Assembly: GCF_932526225.1 (NCBI RefSeq)
Contig: NC_064040.1
Span: 5,143,681-5,207,680, forward strand
Length of the DNA: 64,000 nt
Direction: 5' to 3'
Source: Nematostella vectensis
Lineage: Eukaryota > Cnidaria > Anthozoa > Actiniaria > Edwardsiidae
The position numbers were made by a program, and so were the translations under genes. Below, one piece after another: positions 24,104-35,613 of this stretch (its first letter is position 1; every line of letters begins with the position of its first letter). The notes beneath the pieces are model-generated. The model did not search any database, was not told the DNA's origin, and was given only the letters and a program-made list of their open reading frames with translations.

Positions 24104-24361
24104 CTGTTAAATCCGTTGTATCGCGACCCGCATGTTTTGATTTTCTGTTCCGTCAGTAAAACCATTCTGAGCCAATCAGAGTCTCGCTTTGTGAACTTCC
24201 CTGGCCATCCTCTGGACGAAAACCAGACAGTGTCGCGACAGAAAGCCAGGCGCTGTACTAGGCGAGAGATGGCAAGAATCTGATTGGCGGAACAGAAAAT
24301 ACCAAAAGAAAAAAAAAACAAATCGTTGTTTTGAAAATACGCGATACAACGGATTCGACAG
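24104..24361. mobile_element. Foldback element, AATCCGTTGTATCGCG ends
   Basis: The arm at 24104-24125 matches the reverse complement at 24340-24361, and further inward TGATTTTCTGTTCCG pairs with CGGAACAGAAAAT. The 258-bp element has no coding capacity. The 126-aa minus-strand open frame across it is a by-product. Confidence 0.78.
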
Positions 24362-24428
24362 TAAGCGTTAAAGTCCGGAAATAGCTTGTCAGACTGCTGC
24401 AGACTGCTTGTTTTGAGCAAATTGAGTT

Positions 24429-24640
24429 GTCGCCTTAACTCTTCGCTTCGTGGTGCACTTGCGCAGGAATAGACATCTTAACACTTTGCTTCGTAGTTCA
24501 CTTGCGTACGGGTGGCCATTCAACATCTACCGACTGCAAAGGGAATGAGAATATCATTAGTGCGACGCGCGGTTCCGTGGCCACCCAAACAGTTTTACCG
24601 TACGACGCGTCCGTGGCCACCCAAACAGTTTTTAGAAATT
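24429..24640 (+). repeat. Short direct duplications around the last PUS10 exon
   Basis: A segment with CTTCGCTTCGTGGTGCACTTGCG at about 24440 is repeated as CTTTGCTTCGTAGTTCACTTGCG at about 24484, and the motif GTGGCCACCCAAACAGTTTT occurs twice at about 24580-24630. The second copy of the first repeat contains the PUS10 stop codon, so the 3' end of PUS10 lies in locally duplicated DNA. Confidence 0.7.
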
Positions 24641-27600
24641 TAGCCAATCAGCATGCAAGAATCTGATTTGATTGACAAACCTCATAACGAGGGGAATTCC
24701 GTCATGCTATGCTGTGCAGTGAAGCATTGATCTGCCTCACTGGTTGGCTAGTGAAGTTCACGTCAAGAAAATAGGAGACAGACAATTTGGAGGTTTGTAC
24801 GAGACCGAAATGATCCCCAAAAGTCCCCGGAATGAACCCTGAAGAATTGCAGTAAAGGGCAACACAAGGGGAAAGTGGAAGGATTGATATGAAATTCTAA
24901 GGAGATGTGAACAATCAAACGGTATCAAACAAAGTCAGTGTTAGTCAACACAAGGTCAACACCGACTTAGTCACGTGACTTTTTACGTCCCTTCCCTCAA
25001 GAAAAAATAAAATAGCTTGATACGCAGGCTAGCGATAAGCCATTCAAACGGCTATTCAAATGTTCTTTATGGCTGGTCATTACCACGGTTTTTTGAGGGA
25101 GACTAAAGTCTCCTTTGTTTGAGGTATCGAGAGTTCGTCTTTCAAAAGTGACATGCTCGCCTCATATACGGCTACGAACCTTAGTAATTCTCTGCAGTAT
25201 TTTGGAAAGCTGATTTGCTATTCACTGTGCCATTTCCGCCATTATGAAACAGGTGTTCTTTAAAATAAATTATTTTGAGTAATTATTAGATTTTTATTAT
25301 AAAAAAATGGCAAGTTAAAGGTGTGATTATTAAAAACGTAAAAGTAGCCCGATAATAATCTCTCGAGGTTTTATTTTTCATATAACCCTTTTTGGGCGCG
25401 AAAAAAAAACTATTTTTTTAAGGACTTTTCCCGAAGCACCCTGTCGAGTGGACATCTATAGACGATACATCCTGGAGTGCAATCAAACGAGGGTGCAAGA
25501 TCTTTTTGACAGTTTTAATCAGCACAACCCATCAAAGTTCTTAATGTAAATGTAAAAAAAAAAAAAAAAGAAAATACCGCAGAAATACCATTTATCATCT
25601 AACTATTTTGAGTAAGACGATAGAACTGTACAATAAAATAATCCACTGTTTAGCTTTATGCAAATTTTCTAAATTAATTTCCCTCAAAACAAATAACAAT
25701 TTTTAAATGCTTTCAGCTCGTATGGATACAAGCTGTTGGGATATGCCCAGCGCAATTGTCTACAGAGCATCGGCGGAAAGACGGCGCTGACATTCTTCTC
25801 CGGGTTTGGCAGAAATTGCAGCAAATCAGATCAATCGATAAGTGTCCCTTGGAATATTTATCAGCGAACGAGTGTAACGATTACATAAAACGTAAACTCT
25901 TTACTCCTTCTAAACGATGATTCTGCAAAATGAACTCCTCCTTAGTAGATGACGACAGTTCAAAAACCCTAAATAGCCAGTTCGCGTCGAGGAGTGCATT
26001 TCGTGTTGTGATTGAGACCCTTGTTCATTTCGCTATTGTCGTCGTCGGAACACTGGGGAACTCCCTCGTCATATGGATCGTCTTTAAAAACAAGAACTCG
26101 GCAAAACTCGCGAACTTGTTCATCGGGGCTTTGGCTGTATCAGACTTCTTGATTCTCGTCCTCACTGGGTGGACATTTCTTAGCACACTTGTGCTCGGAA
26201 CATGGCCGTTTTCTGACTTCGTGTGCCAGTATCAGGGTTTTACAGGGTTCGGATTAGCTTGCGCTTCGCTTTTTCTCATCACACAAACTTCTATTAATCG
26301 CTATTTTAAGGTGGTTTGTACCAAGCATTACCGATCTATTTATACTCCAAAGCGCACTAAGGCAATCATCATCGGCACAACCTTATTGTCATTCCTCGGA
26401 CCATCGCAGTATCTCGCTAATGGGGGCAGGTATATTTTTCACTCTGGCAAGTATTACTGTTTCCAAAAATTCGAGCTCACAGCTAGTACGTCATGGTATT
26501 TGTATGGAATTTTTGTTCCCACAGCAGTCATAACTTTCTGCTATTACAAGATCTTTCGCACAATTCGTCTGCACCAATCTCGAATTAAGGCAATGCGACA
26601 GAACGCCGGATCTATCATTGGACCAAACGTCGAAGATATAAAAGCTACGCGCACACTCTTTCTGACTGTGGTGGGTTTCTTGTGTTGTTGGACACCTGTT
26701 ATTGTGATTGATATAGTTGACTTTGCTCGGATCCCTTCGTCTCATTCTAGGAGCTCGCCGACTGATGTTCAGCAATTCTCGACTCTTCCAAGGGAGTTGT
26801 ACGTTCTATATACGCTCTTAGCTACGCTTTCGTCGAGTATCAATCCTTTTATATACGGTGCAATGAATAATCAGTTCCGACAGGAGTACAGGAAGGTTCT
26901 GTGTGTTGGGAGAGCTACTCGGTCGACAGAGGTGGAAGTTATACGGACAACAACTAACCCGATATGATCCCGGGGCCTGAGACGATATCCCAAGGGTCTC
27001 CAAAGTGATCCCGAGACCCGAAAGAACCCCCAGGAGTCCCCAAAATGAAAGCAAAGGAATCAACCCAACTCAGTGTTAACCAAAGCCAGGTCAACGCCGG
27101 CTCAGTCACGTGACTTTTTACGCATTGCAGACCGTCAATTAGCAAGAAAACCCTTGTAATCTAGAAACACCAGGCGAAATAGGCAGAAATTCTGAATGCA
27201 AGATGAATTATCGCAATCTTTTTATGGAAATCTCAAAGATGATACCAATTGTACATATGCTAGGCCATTAGCCTTTAGGCCCCGCAAAAGACTTCAACGG
27301 TAGTAAGCAAACCTGACTCCTGGCGACGCTAATGATCATAACAATTGTAAATATGAAATGACAAAAAGATTTGATGTCACCTTACCTCCACGTCAAGTTC
27401 CAGTATGTCCGATTCCACTCCGAGTAGCGTCCCCAAATTCGGTTTCGTCCGGCCAAAGTCCCCATGAACAAACTCCTTGACATAACTTTGACAAGTTAAG
27501 GAATAAACACATGAAGAGAAGAGGAAAATCGAATTTATCTGACTAAAAACTGCTTTTAGGGATTCTGCTAAAATGGGATATTGTGGTCGCCCTAGTTACA

Positions 27601-30600
27601 GCTGGAATGGGGGAATTATGTGGACAAGGATACAAAGTTGTCTAAGGCATAATTCTGAGCAAAAGAAAACACGTACACTAAAAAGAAAAAAGAACCCTGG
27701 CGAGAAAGTTTGTTTCACGTTGGAACCGTTTTCGATCTAGGAACAATAAGAGGAGAGTACAACTGCGAGGAGAGTTTGGCCAACTGCGCCATTCAGGCTA
27801 TAAAGATAACTTTCTGCGATAGGGGAGGAGGTATTTTGGATATATTTTCGACCAAAGTGTTATCAAGGATACGTCCCAGCCATTGTCTTGAGGAAGAGTT
27901 TGAAGTGATGATCATCAATACGTTGGGCAGACATCGTATGAACCTCCCTCACACGAACTGCAAGAGGCCGTCTGGAATTGAATCAGAGACCAGCTAAATC
28001 TAGGTCACGGTCACGTTAGCATAAGAACTCCTACACCAGCCTCAACCGGCCCAACAAAAAAATCACCTTAAGCTGACTTTGGAACCCTTCTGAACGGCCT
28101 AGTCACTAGTACTGTGTACCCCTTAACCATCAAGGAGCATCTATTGACACAAACACCTACTTCAACTGGCCTTGTTTTGTATCCCCGACCAGCAAGAGCA
28201 TCTTAACTTTTTGACACCTACACCATCTTCAACTGGCCTAGTGTTGTACTTTAGTGTTGTATCCTTTAACCAACAAGAGCATTTAACCTGATAACTCGTG
28301 TGTGTTGTACCCCTAAGTCATTAAAGAGTATTTACTCTTACACCAGCTTCAACCGGCTAACCAGGGCTTCAGCGCCAAGCCAATGAAAAGCGATATGACA
28401 CAATAGTTCTAACGCCACCCTCAAACGGTCCAGTACAAGTGGAAGTAGTTAACTACCATATTATTTACACGTGACCTACCTGTGTAATACTCTAAGGGGA
28501 GTTTTCTGTTCAATCCTAAGATCCTGAAGCAACAGTCAAATAAGCACATAATTAATAGAAAATAAAATGTTGGGAGCCTATGCTGTATTTCAATACTTAA
28601 TTGGATCTGGCCTGTCAAATGAGGGGTGGCCTTAACCTGTGGCACTTGTAGCGGCTGAACACAGGTGATGTTAGGTATGACGTTTCCCCTTTCACCGTAA
28701 ATGACAGTGCTTTCCATTGTACCTTGATATCAGCTAGCTTGTCAAGCTCCGTCTGCGGAACCAGCTCTTTCGTCCAGATTAGTGCACTATGGAGGTAAAA
28801 GAGTAGTTGCAGGAGTAAAAAAGCCTTTGGAAGGCGGCCTTTCTCTGAATGGCGCTGTTTGCGTGACACAATTCCCGAGGACCACATACCCGTCGACTCA
28901 GGTTATACTGGAAACCGTTGTGAGAATGGTAAAAAAAAGCCTGTACCTGTAGCACTTAGTTTTCTTTGTCTCCCCGTCTTTTAAAATACTGTATTCCCCT
29001 CTAAAAGAAATAAAAATCATCTTAATTAAGCAGAGGCAGAGTTAAACGGTCTAGATGCGAAGATTCCAGGCAGGAATGCTGTTTACTTTGTGATGACTTG
29101 GAGGCCACTGACTGCGATTTCTTTAGTCGAGGAGTTAATTTGCTTTTGCATATCCGAGAGGAAATCCTCGTCTAGAAGTGTTCTATGAGGATTCACAAAC
29201 TCTAACACAAATGGACGACCTATGGGAGAAGAAGATGAATTTAACACAAATTAAAAAAAGAGATGGATTAGGATTATGCTCGTGGAATAACTCACCTGTT
29301 CCAAGCATCCTAACATCAATGTCCTCACGACCAGAAGAGGAGAATCGACAATCTGTAATAAGCAAAGTAATCTATATCAGCCTTGTGTCCGAAAAATGTG
29401 TTGCTATGAGGACGCCCAGAGTCTTCATCATACAGAAATTGCGATTCAAATTTAGGTGAGAAAAACACACCAATGTTTTTATTTCCAGCTTTGAAGCAGA
29501 CTTGGATTCTCTTCATCTATCATACAATACATAAATTGCACAAACGAATTTATCTATTTTCGTACAAAGGCGTTAAACCTATAGTTATTAGTACAATTAT
29601 GTTGCGAAATAGCCTACCATCCGCTTGAATTGGGGGTCCAATAATATTAATGATCTTTTCCTAGAAAGAAAAATAAAATATCATTGCTGTTTATTATTAT
29701 GCAGGAAATTGTTTCTTACGAAATAGTTTCCACGTTTCGTCCCCCTTCCTTCATGGTTTCTGAACAGCAAACAAGAAATAGTTCTTGTTTCCACCCTTTT
29801 TTGTTCTGTTTACCCTACTGCTTTGTTTTGTATGCCGTTAAAAAAAGCAATGCTTGACTGAAGGGTCAGTACGCAGCTCTTACAAGCTGCAATTTGATTG
29901 GGCAAATGAACAATATCCGCACCTCGACACAAAGAACGAGAAGAATAGAGACAAAAGAATTCCTTTGTAGAACAAAGATAATAGGAGACAAAGCAGCTGC
30001 GTACTTACTCGGTCAGTACGCAGCTCTTACAAGCTGCAATTTGATTGGGCAAATGAACTGAAAAAATGTATGCCACGTGCATCCAAATAAAAATCTTAGA
30101 GAATGTGTATCAGCCAGCCCCTTTCGTTTTATACAAAATTCTATTTGTAAGAAAACCTCCAAATTACCATAACCAAGTCCAATACTTTAGAAAAGAACAG
30201 CTCATTGAACATATTTCAGTTTCTCGCTTGAATTAGCTGCTGGGTAATAGCTCCTTACCTGCACTGACGATTCTTTGAGTCGTTCCCCGTCAATTAACCA
30301 AGGAGTCTGTGGTAGACATCTTGAATACTTATTGTAGCGGCCTGGTTTAAAGATCAGAAATATTTAAAATCAACTTTCTAAAAACTTTGGGTATTCCTTG
30401 GTGTTACGGAGAGCTTTGTTTTTGGTGCTCAAGGCCTTTGTACTCTATTTCATTGTCTCGTTCTAAGGTCTTTGTTTTTGGCTTTTGTTCTATTGTGTTT
30501 TTGGTGCTGGTACTCCTTAACACCAAGAAACTACCAAAACTTTGCATTCGTGGCAATAATAGTATAAGTCACACTATAACAACTAACATATCATACGATA

Positions 30601-33600
30601 CAGTAAAAGATAGCATATGTACGTTTATAAATTTTGCCATAATTCATAATAGAAATGAGATGTCCTGACAATCATATCTTTGTTGTTAGTTTTCATTCAA
30701 TATCCATAGAAGACACACCATTTTAGGATTTTTTTTAAAATAACCACTAAAACAGAAGTTTTATACCTTGTTTCCAAAGTTCATTGAAAAATATCCAAAA
30801 GGGTTTCCCTAAATCAAGCCTTGGAAATGGATTCTTTCTCACATTTGGTATAATATTGCTAGGATGACAAAATGGCCACTAACAGAGATCATTAACCACT
30901 AACCGTATTCAAATCTAGAAGAATTTTAAACAGACAAAAATATGGTAAATTGTGTAAATTTGTGAATCAAGAAATATTTTTATTCACAATCATGGAGAGC
31001 AAGCAAGCAGATGTCACTGTACCTCCAATAAGCAATGAGCCATGAGAACATACAATCTGCTGGCAGACACACTGAGCAACAGGCACATCAGGTGGACAAG
31101 AAGTAAACCTAGGAATAGGTTTACCAAGGGTTAGGTTTATTCTCCCCACCCCCCTCCCCCTGGATGAATGAGACATGGCTCTGGGCTCAGAGTAACAAAT
31201 AGCGGCACTTTTCTGTATTACATATTAAAAACTGTTTTACAAAGAATTGAAGTAAGATGCAGGCCCGTAGCCAGGATTTTGAGCGGGGTGGTTCGTTTTT
31301 CCATTTCAGCAGACCAAATTTCTGGTATACCCCTCGCCTCACCTTATTACTGTACATTAGGCAATCTTACTTCAAATAAAGTCAATCTTGTATTTAAAAT
31401 GTTATTAATAGGGTAGGGTGCTTTTTAACATATAGCGATAATAATAAAGATATTAATTATTCTAAAAATATTTTTCTAGTCATTTTAAAGACATATTGAT
31501 GTGCATGGTATATCCAGCCAAACCTTATGTTTTTTGTTTGCTCTGAGCGGACCTTCGAGCCGTGTGAGGGAGGGGGGTTCGTCAGACCCCCAGAATCCCC
31601 CCTGGCTACGGCCTGAGATGTTATACAACAATTCTGATAATCTATTAGAATCCCTTTCCTGCTGCGAAATATTCAATGAGGTTTTACAGTTTGATGCATA
31701 ATGCTTCACCTTCTCATTTCTTCAGCAGAGGACAACACTGCCAGAGCTTTCTTTATTGATGATATTGAGTAGAGAGGAACTTCTGGAGCACGCTTTAGAG
31801 CGGAAGATGATTAGTAGAAGATGACTGGGGTTATGAATTGCTTCAATGTAAACACTCAGCAATGGGAACAAGTTTTTCAAGCAAATACCTTTTTCTTCTT
31901 CTTTTCTGTGAATCTTGATGGATCGACCTCAGATCTAAAAGAGATACATAATTACAAATTAGTGAGCTTCATGATCATATATATCAACAAGCCAACTCAA
32001 CCTGTAGGCATGTTTTAAACTTACAGGAAATCTAAAGATTTTTCAGCACCCTCACTATGGAATGATATTGAAATTTTAAATGGACTCTAAAAAGACAAAC
32101 AAAAGTAGAATGAGTGGAGTCTGCAATACATACAGTCAAACCTCTATGAGTAAGCAACCTGCTCCAATAATAACAACCTGTTTTAATCACCACATAAACT
32201 CCATAATTCTAAGTTCTTGCAAGTGATCACTTCATTGATGTGACCATCTCCAATAGCTACCACCAGGGGTTTTCATACTGTAAGTGACCAACGACAGGTT
32301 TTTCTTCAAAATGTCACTCAGAATCTTATTGATCATCATATTTGATATGCAATTTTCTGAACACAAACAACAAAAAATACACTTCACTTGATAAAGACTT
32401 GTCAAGTGAGCATACTCAGGACATATATAATAGTTAAAGCTTATAGCTGAAGTTATTATTAACAAATAATTGACTATAAAATTCAGCTCTTGTAAGCAAC
32501 TACTGTACTAATCAGAGCACATTCTTGTAGACAACCAACTTGATAACAACCACAACAATGGGCCAATGTGCATGGTTAATGTCCTTAAAATGAGGCAGGG
32601 CAAAATCTTATAAATTTATACAGTAGTCTGCTTCACCAAGAAACCATGTGCATTTAATTAGAATATATTACCAGTCGTCATGGCTACTCACCTCATGTTT
32701 AAAATAAACACCAAGTGCATTGCCAACTGCTGGCCCACAAACCCACTTAATGACCTCTTTGATTGACGGCAGGTCATCAGCTGTACGTACAGCATCATAA
32801 AACTTGCTATAACATGAACAAAAAATTATTTAATCAATACATATACAGCCAATGTGGATGTCTATTCAGGGGCTGTGGAATGGCCCAAAAGTGGTTGAGG
32901 GGGGCGGAAGTCATTGCTATTTCCTTTAAACAAGGTCAATAAGACAGGTGGTATATATTTTTTACAACACTGAAAAATATAAGTATAACTTCAGTAATAA
33001 GATACAAAAATAAAAATTTTCTACAACATGCACTGTACCTGAATTTTTCTTTTAAATGAAGTAGTAATGAGTGCTAAAAAAGAGAAATTTAGATAAAATT
33101 TAGATAAAAAATGCCAGTGACTTGTGAGTCAATAACTGTATCTAACAAATATGACAAATGTACTTTCTACAAACCTGATAGGCCATAGTGGAAAGAGGAA
33201 TAGAGATAGCAAATGTGAAGCTCTCAAACTCATACCCTGAGCTCTGGACAGTGTCTACTATCTACAAACAAATATTAATTATCATAAATGGCTACTCACA
33301 GGCAAGTCAAATTTTTCAAACTGGCTAATTCTGCTTACTCAAACCTTTAACTCACCTTTACAAAGGGTTGCAATGGGTACCTTCGTAAAAATTGCAAATT
33401 TTCGGAATCTTGGCATTTTTTGCGCTTGTCTTGAAGACTCTTTTTTTTTTTAATTTAGGGGTCTCGGAGCCTTGCTTTTTTTTACCATGGTCTTGCAGTC
33501 TCTGATTTTTAAACATGATCTCAGAGTCTCTGATAGTGATCTGTTTAATGTTGTTACCATGCTATGGGTTTCCCTTTTTTTCGATGCTCTAGCCTTTTAT

Positions 33601-34926
33601 CAACTAATGTTTACGACATACCTCAAGAAAGTTATCCAGACAAGGATAACAAGCTTGGAAAAGCTCAGAATCGGATTCCGAAATTTCACAAAAGTCTTGG
33701 GCTCCGATTTTTAAACATGGGTCTCAGCGCCTCAGCAAGTCTCGGATTTACCCATATACAGCTACCCCTTCTAGCAAGTTCAACAGTTTTTTACTGCTAA
33801 ATGGCTTGTGTCATAGTGCGCAAACAACTAAACTTCTAAATCAACTAACAACAAAGCTCGCACACAATCTTATCTCTATTCATACCTTAAATGCAAGTGA
33901 AACCCATACCACAGTGGCCAACATAAATCATATCATGGAATGAATCTCTGGATTTATGCAACCATGATTTTTTTCTACAAATTCAGCAAGAAGGGGGAGA
34001 GCAATAAACCCTAGTCGGCCACTACGTTAAGATTCTAGAAAAAAGATGGTTCATACCTTGTTGACAATAGGGGTATCACATCCATTTTGGAGTATTCCTA
34101 GACACCCTTTACAGATTGTGTCATAATTGTTGTGTTCAGTATCCTGTTCTTTCAGAATGTATTCAAGTCCATATTCCTCTTCTATATACTTAGCAATGGA
34201 CTGGAAAGAGCGGAAAACAATTTAAGAGAAAAAAGAGGCTTTAGGCTTTTTAAAGAGGAAGGTTGTGATGGGGTAAGTTCACAGTTTCTTGAATATTTTG
34301 TTATTAGAATACCATTTTCTTTTAGAATATATGACAAAAAGTATAGGAGAATGTGTATCGAATGGGTCCCCCTCCCAACCTTAAAATCATTGGCACATCC
34401 ATTCCCACTGGGGATGATGTATTTGTCTGTTCAAATGATATAGAAATTGAGGGCAATTGCCTACATCAGTCATGATCCCAGGGCCCTAGCCAGTAAAAGA
34501 CAAGCCAAGCACGGCCATGATCCAGAAAACGATTACAATCTAGTTAAACTTTTGTGTATACCTACAAAAAATATTCTCCCTCCCTCTATCCCTCCCACGC
34601 ATGTGTATAAAGAATATGATGTCAAAGTACCGGATGAAAGAGTTCATAAGAGGGATGAACCAGAGGGATATACAAACAGACTGACAAAAAGTCCATAAAA
34701 ATAATGACTAGTTCTCCCGCTCTAGGGATAGACACGTGTCGACCAAAAGTAATTAACAAACACATACTGAATTATTTCCCTCGTACGCAGACGGCGTCTT
34801 TTCTTTGAGAAAGCGCAAAATGCAGCGCACGCACAAGTTCAGTTCGTACAGCGATTCTGCTATCGCCTTCACGTTCGTGGAGAAGTCTTCTTCGACTTTA
34901 GGGGCATTACATAAGTCTGCTTCCAT
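24498..34926 (-). CDS. PUS10: tRNA pseudouridine synthase PUS10
   Basis: Makes pseudouridine in the tRNA T-loop (positions 54/55), and in animals also has a role in microRNA processing. Nineteen minus-strand exons keep phase: 34926-34768, 34200-34057, 33261-33175, 33073-33039, 32806-32692, 32086-32025, 31934-31889, 31792-31710, 31108-31023, 30341-30259, 29660-29618, 29352-29296, 29219-29087, 29000-28947, 28786-28723, 28523-28480, 27971-27873, 27485-27386 and 24533-24498. Product about 509 aa (human 529). Cys pairs CVRC and CKGC form the N-terminal metal-binding part. RYNKYSR, the catalytic-Asp motif FSSSGREDIDVR (about 318-329), EQKTPLRVLHRRPLAVR and YVKEFVHGDFGRTKPN match the family closely. 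The last exon encodes only SVDVEWPPVRK and lies 2.85 kb away, beyond a nested GPCR gene. Confidence 0.94.
24780..25002 (+). repeat. Dispersed repeat, copy 1 (left of GPCR)
   Basis: This stretch carries GATCCCCAAAAGTCCCC and ends with CAGTGTTAGTCAACACAAGG followed by AGTCACGTGACTTTTTACG. The same arrangement recurs at 26964-27122, right after the GPCR stop codon. The two copies are in the same orientation and diverged, most alike over their last 55 bp. Confidence 0.72.
25930..26967 (+). CDS. Class A GPCR, melatonin-receptor-like, intronless
   Basis: Single exon, 345 aa, seven hydrophobic segments. Class A landmarks: GN at 43-44 (helix 1), SD at 71-72 (helix 2), Cys99 and Cys177 for the extracellular disulfide, NRY at 123-125 in place of DRY, CWTP at 253-256 (helix 6) and NPFIY at 305-309 (helix 7). 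The NRY triplet and the IYGAMNNQFRQEYRKV end of helix 7/8 resemble melatonin receptors, though those usually have NAxxY. Potential N-glycosylation at Asn2 (NSS). The ligand is unknown: cnidarian genomes carry many such orphan receptors, so binding melatonin is not implied. It lies wholly in the last intron of PUS10, on the opposite strand, and its stop codon touches a dispersed repeat. Confidence 0.92.
   Translation: MNSSLVDDDSSKTLNSQFASRSAFRVVIETLVHFAIVVVGTLGNSLVIWIVFKNKNSAKLANLFIGALAVSDFLILVLTGWTFLSTLVLGTWPFSDFVCQYQGFTGFGLACASLFLITQTSINRYFKVVCTKHYRSIYTPKRTKAIIIGTTLLSFLGPSQYLANGGRYIFHSGKYYCFQKFELTASTSWYLYGIFVPTAVITFCYYKIFRTIRLHQSRIKAMRQNAGSIIGPNVEDIKATRTLFLTVVGFLCCWTPVIVIDIVDFARIPSSHSRSSPTDVQQFSTLPRELYVLYTLLATLSSSINPFIYGAMNNQFRQEYRKVLCVGRATRSTEVEVIRTTTNPI
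26964..27122 (+). repeat. Dispersed repeat, copy 2 (right of GPCR)
   Basis: Copy begins at or within the GPCR stop codon (TGATCCCGGGGCCTGAGACG) and ends AGTCACGTGACTTTTTACG, matching the copy at 24780-25002 in order and orientation. It is richer in GATCCCGAGACC-like motifs than the left copy. Confidence 0.72.
29864..30058. repeat. Direct duplication with an internal inverted end
   Basis: A 48-bp segment beginning GGTCAGTACGCAGCTCTTAC at 29864 is repeated without change at 30011. Just before the second copy, CAGCTGCGTACTTAC is a reverse complement of the start. This may be a short transposon remnant or a solo-end duplication, in intron 10 of PUS10. Confidence 0.75.
31261..31614. mobile_element. 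Foldback element with AGGCCCGTAGCCAGG ends
   Basis: A 354-bp element in PUS10 intron 8 starts AGGCCCGTAGCCAGG and ends CCTGGCTACGGCCT. Its right end is rich in C/G runs (GGGAGGGGGGTTCGTCAG). It has no coding capacity. The ends pair as terminal inverted repeats, so it is MITE-like. Confidence 0.8.
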
Positions 34927-35067
34927 TGTCTTATTCCTGAAGTTTCCTGATGTCTTGATTTCCTAAGATTTTTTTACCAGTCGTCGAAACACAAGCTTGT
35001 CCGCCATCTTGAAAATTACTAAAACCGCTGTGAGGTATGAATGCGGTAACATAAACCACAGGCTTAC

Positions 35068-35169
35068 CAAGCGAGTCATGCACTCGAAAAGAAATTTGTA
35101 CTCTCGAGGATCCAGCGTACTTTGCGGGCGCTCCAAAATGTCACTACCGCAGAGCATTATATTATCCAC
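35068..35169 (-). other. Orphan exon-like segment (ILERPQSTLDPREYKF)
   Basis: On minus, ATG at 35169 opens 34 codons ending in a good donor (TTG then GTAAGC). It lies 140 bp upstream of PUS10 exon 1, and no in-phase acceptor to PUS10 is seen. About 35 bp around GCGCCCGCAAAGTACGCTGG recur on the plus strand at 38664-38698, where the same reading gives ERPQSTLD. It could be a first exon of an unseen transcript, a duplicated exon fragment, or part of a repeat. Confidence 0.3.
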
Positions 35170-35613
35170 TCAACGTGACTTGTTCCTTTATGTCACGTGT
35201 CAGCCAAGCAACAAACAGCATGCAAAAACATAATCCTGTCGATTTTTTGTGAAATATTGCAAATAAAAGTGCCTTAAAACTTGGGGCATGCCTTGTTGTT
35301 GTCATATTTATGTGTAATATACGATTTGAGGGCGGTTTTCGTAACGGAATATATGACTTCTCTCCCCCTACTAAGGAAAGAAACAAGGTTGGAGGCGCCA
35401 TTTTCGGTAGCACTCAAATACCGTCGAAATTCCGCCCCCTCCTCTTCTCTAGTTCTGGAACCACTCCGCTGCCCCTGAACTGTAATATAACACTATTTTC
35501 TTTGTAGCAATCTCGCATTTCAATGGGACTTATGCATTAGCAAACACACCAAGGCCACCAGAACGACATAGGGTTCGCGACGCCAATGGGAGATGCATCT
35601 GTTCGTCTTTTAG

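Noticed and set aside
24040..24420. 126-codon minus-strand open frame
   Set aside because: It coincides with a foldback element; no homology or splice support.
27386..27485. PUS10 ending at 27380 by read-through of exon 18
   Set aside because: Read-through gives a stop after two codons and loses the conserved SVDVxWPP end, which is found with a good acceptor at 24533.
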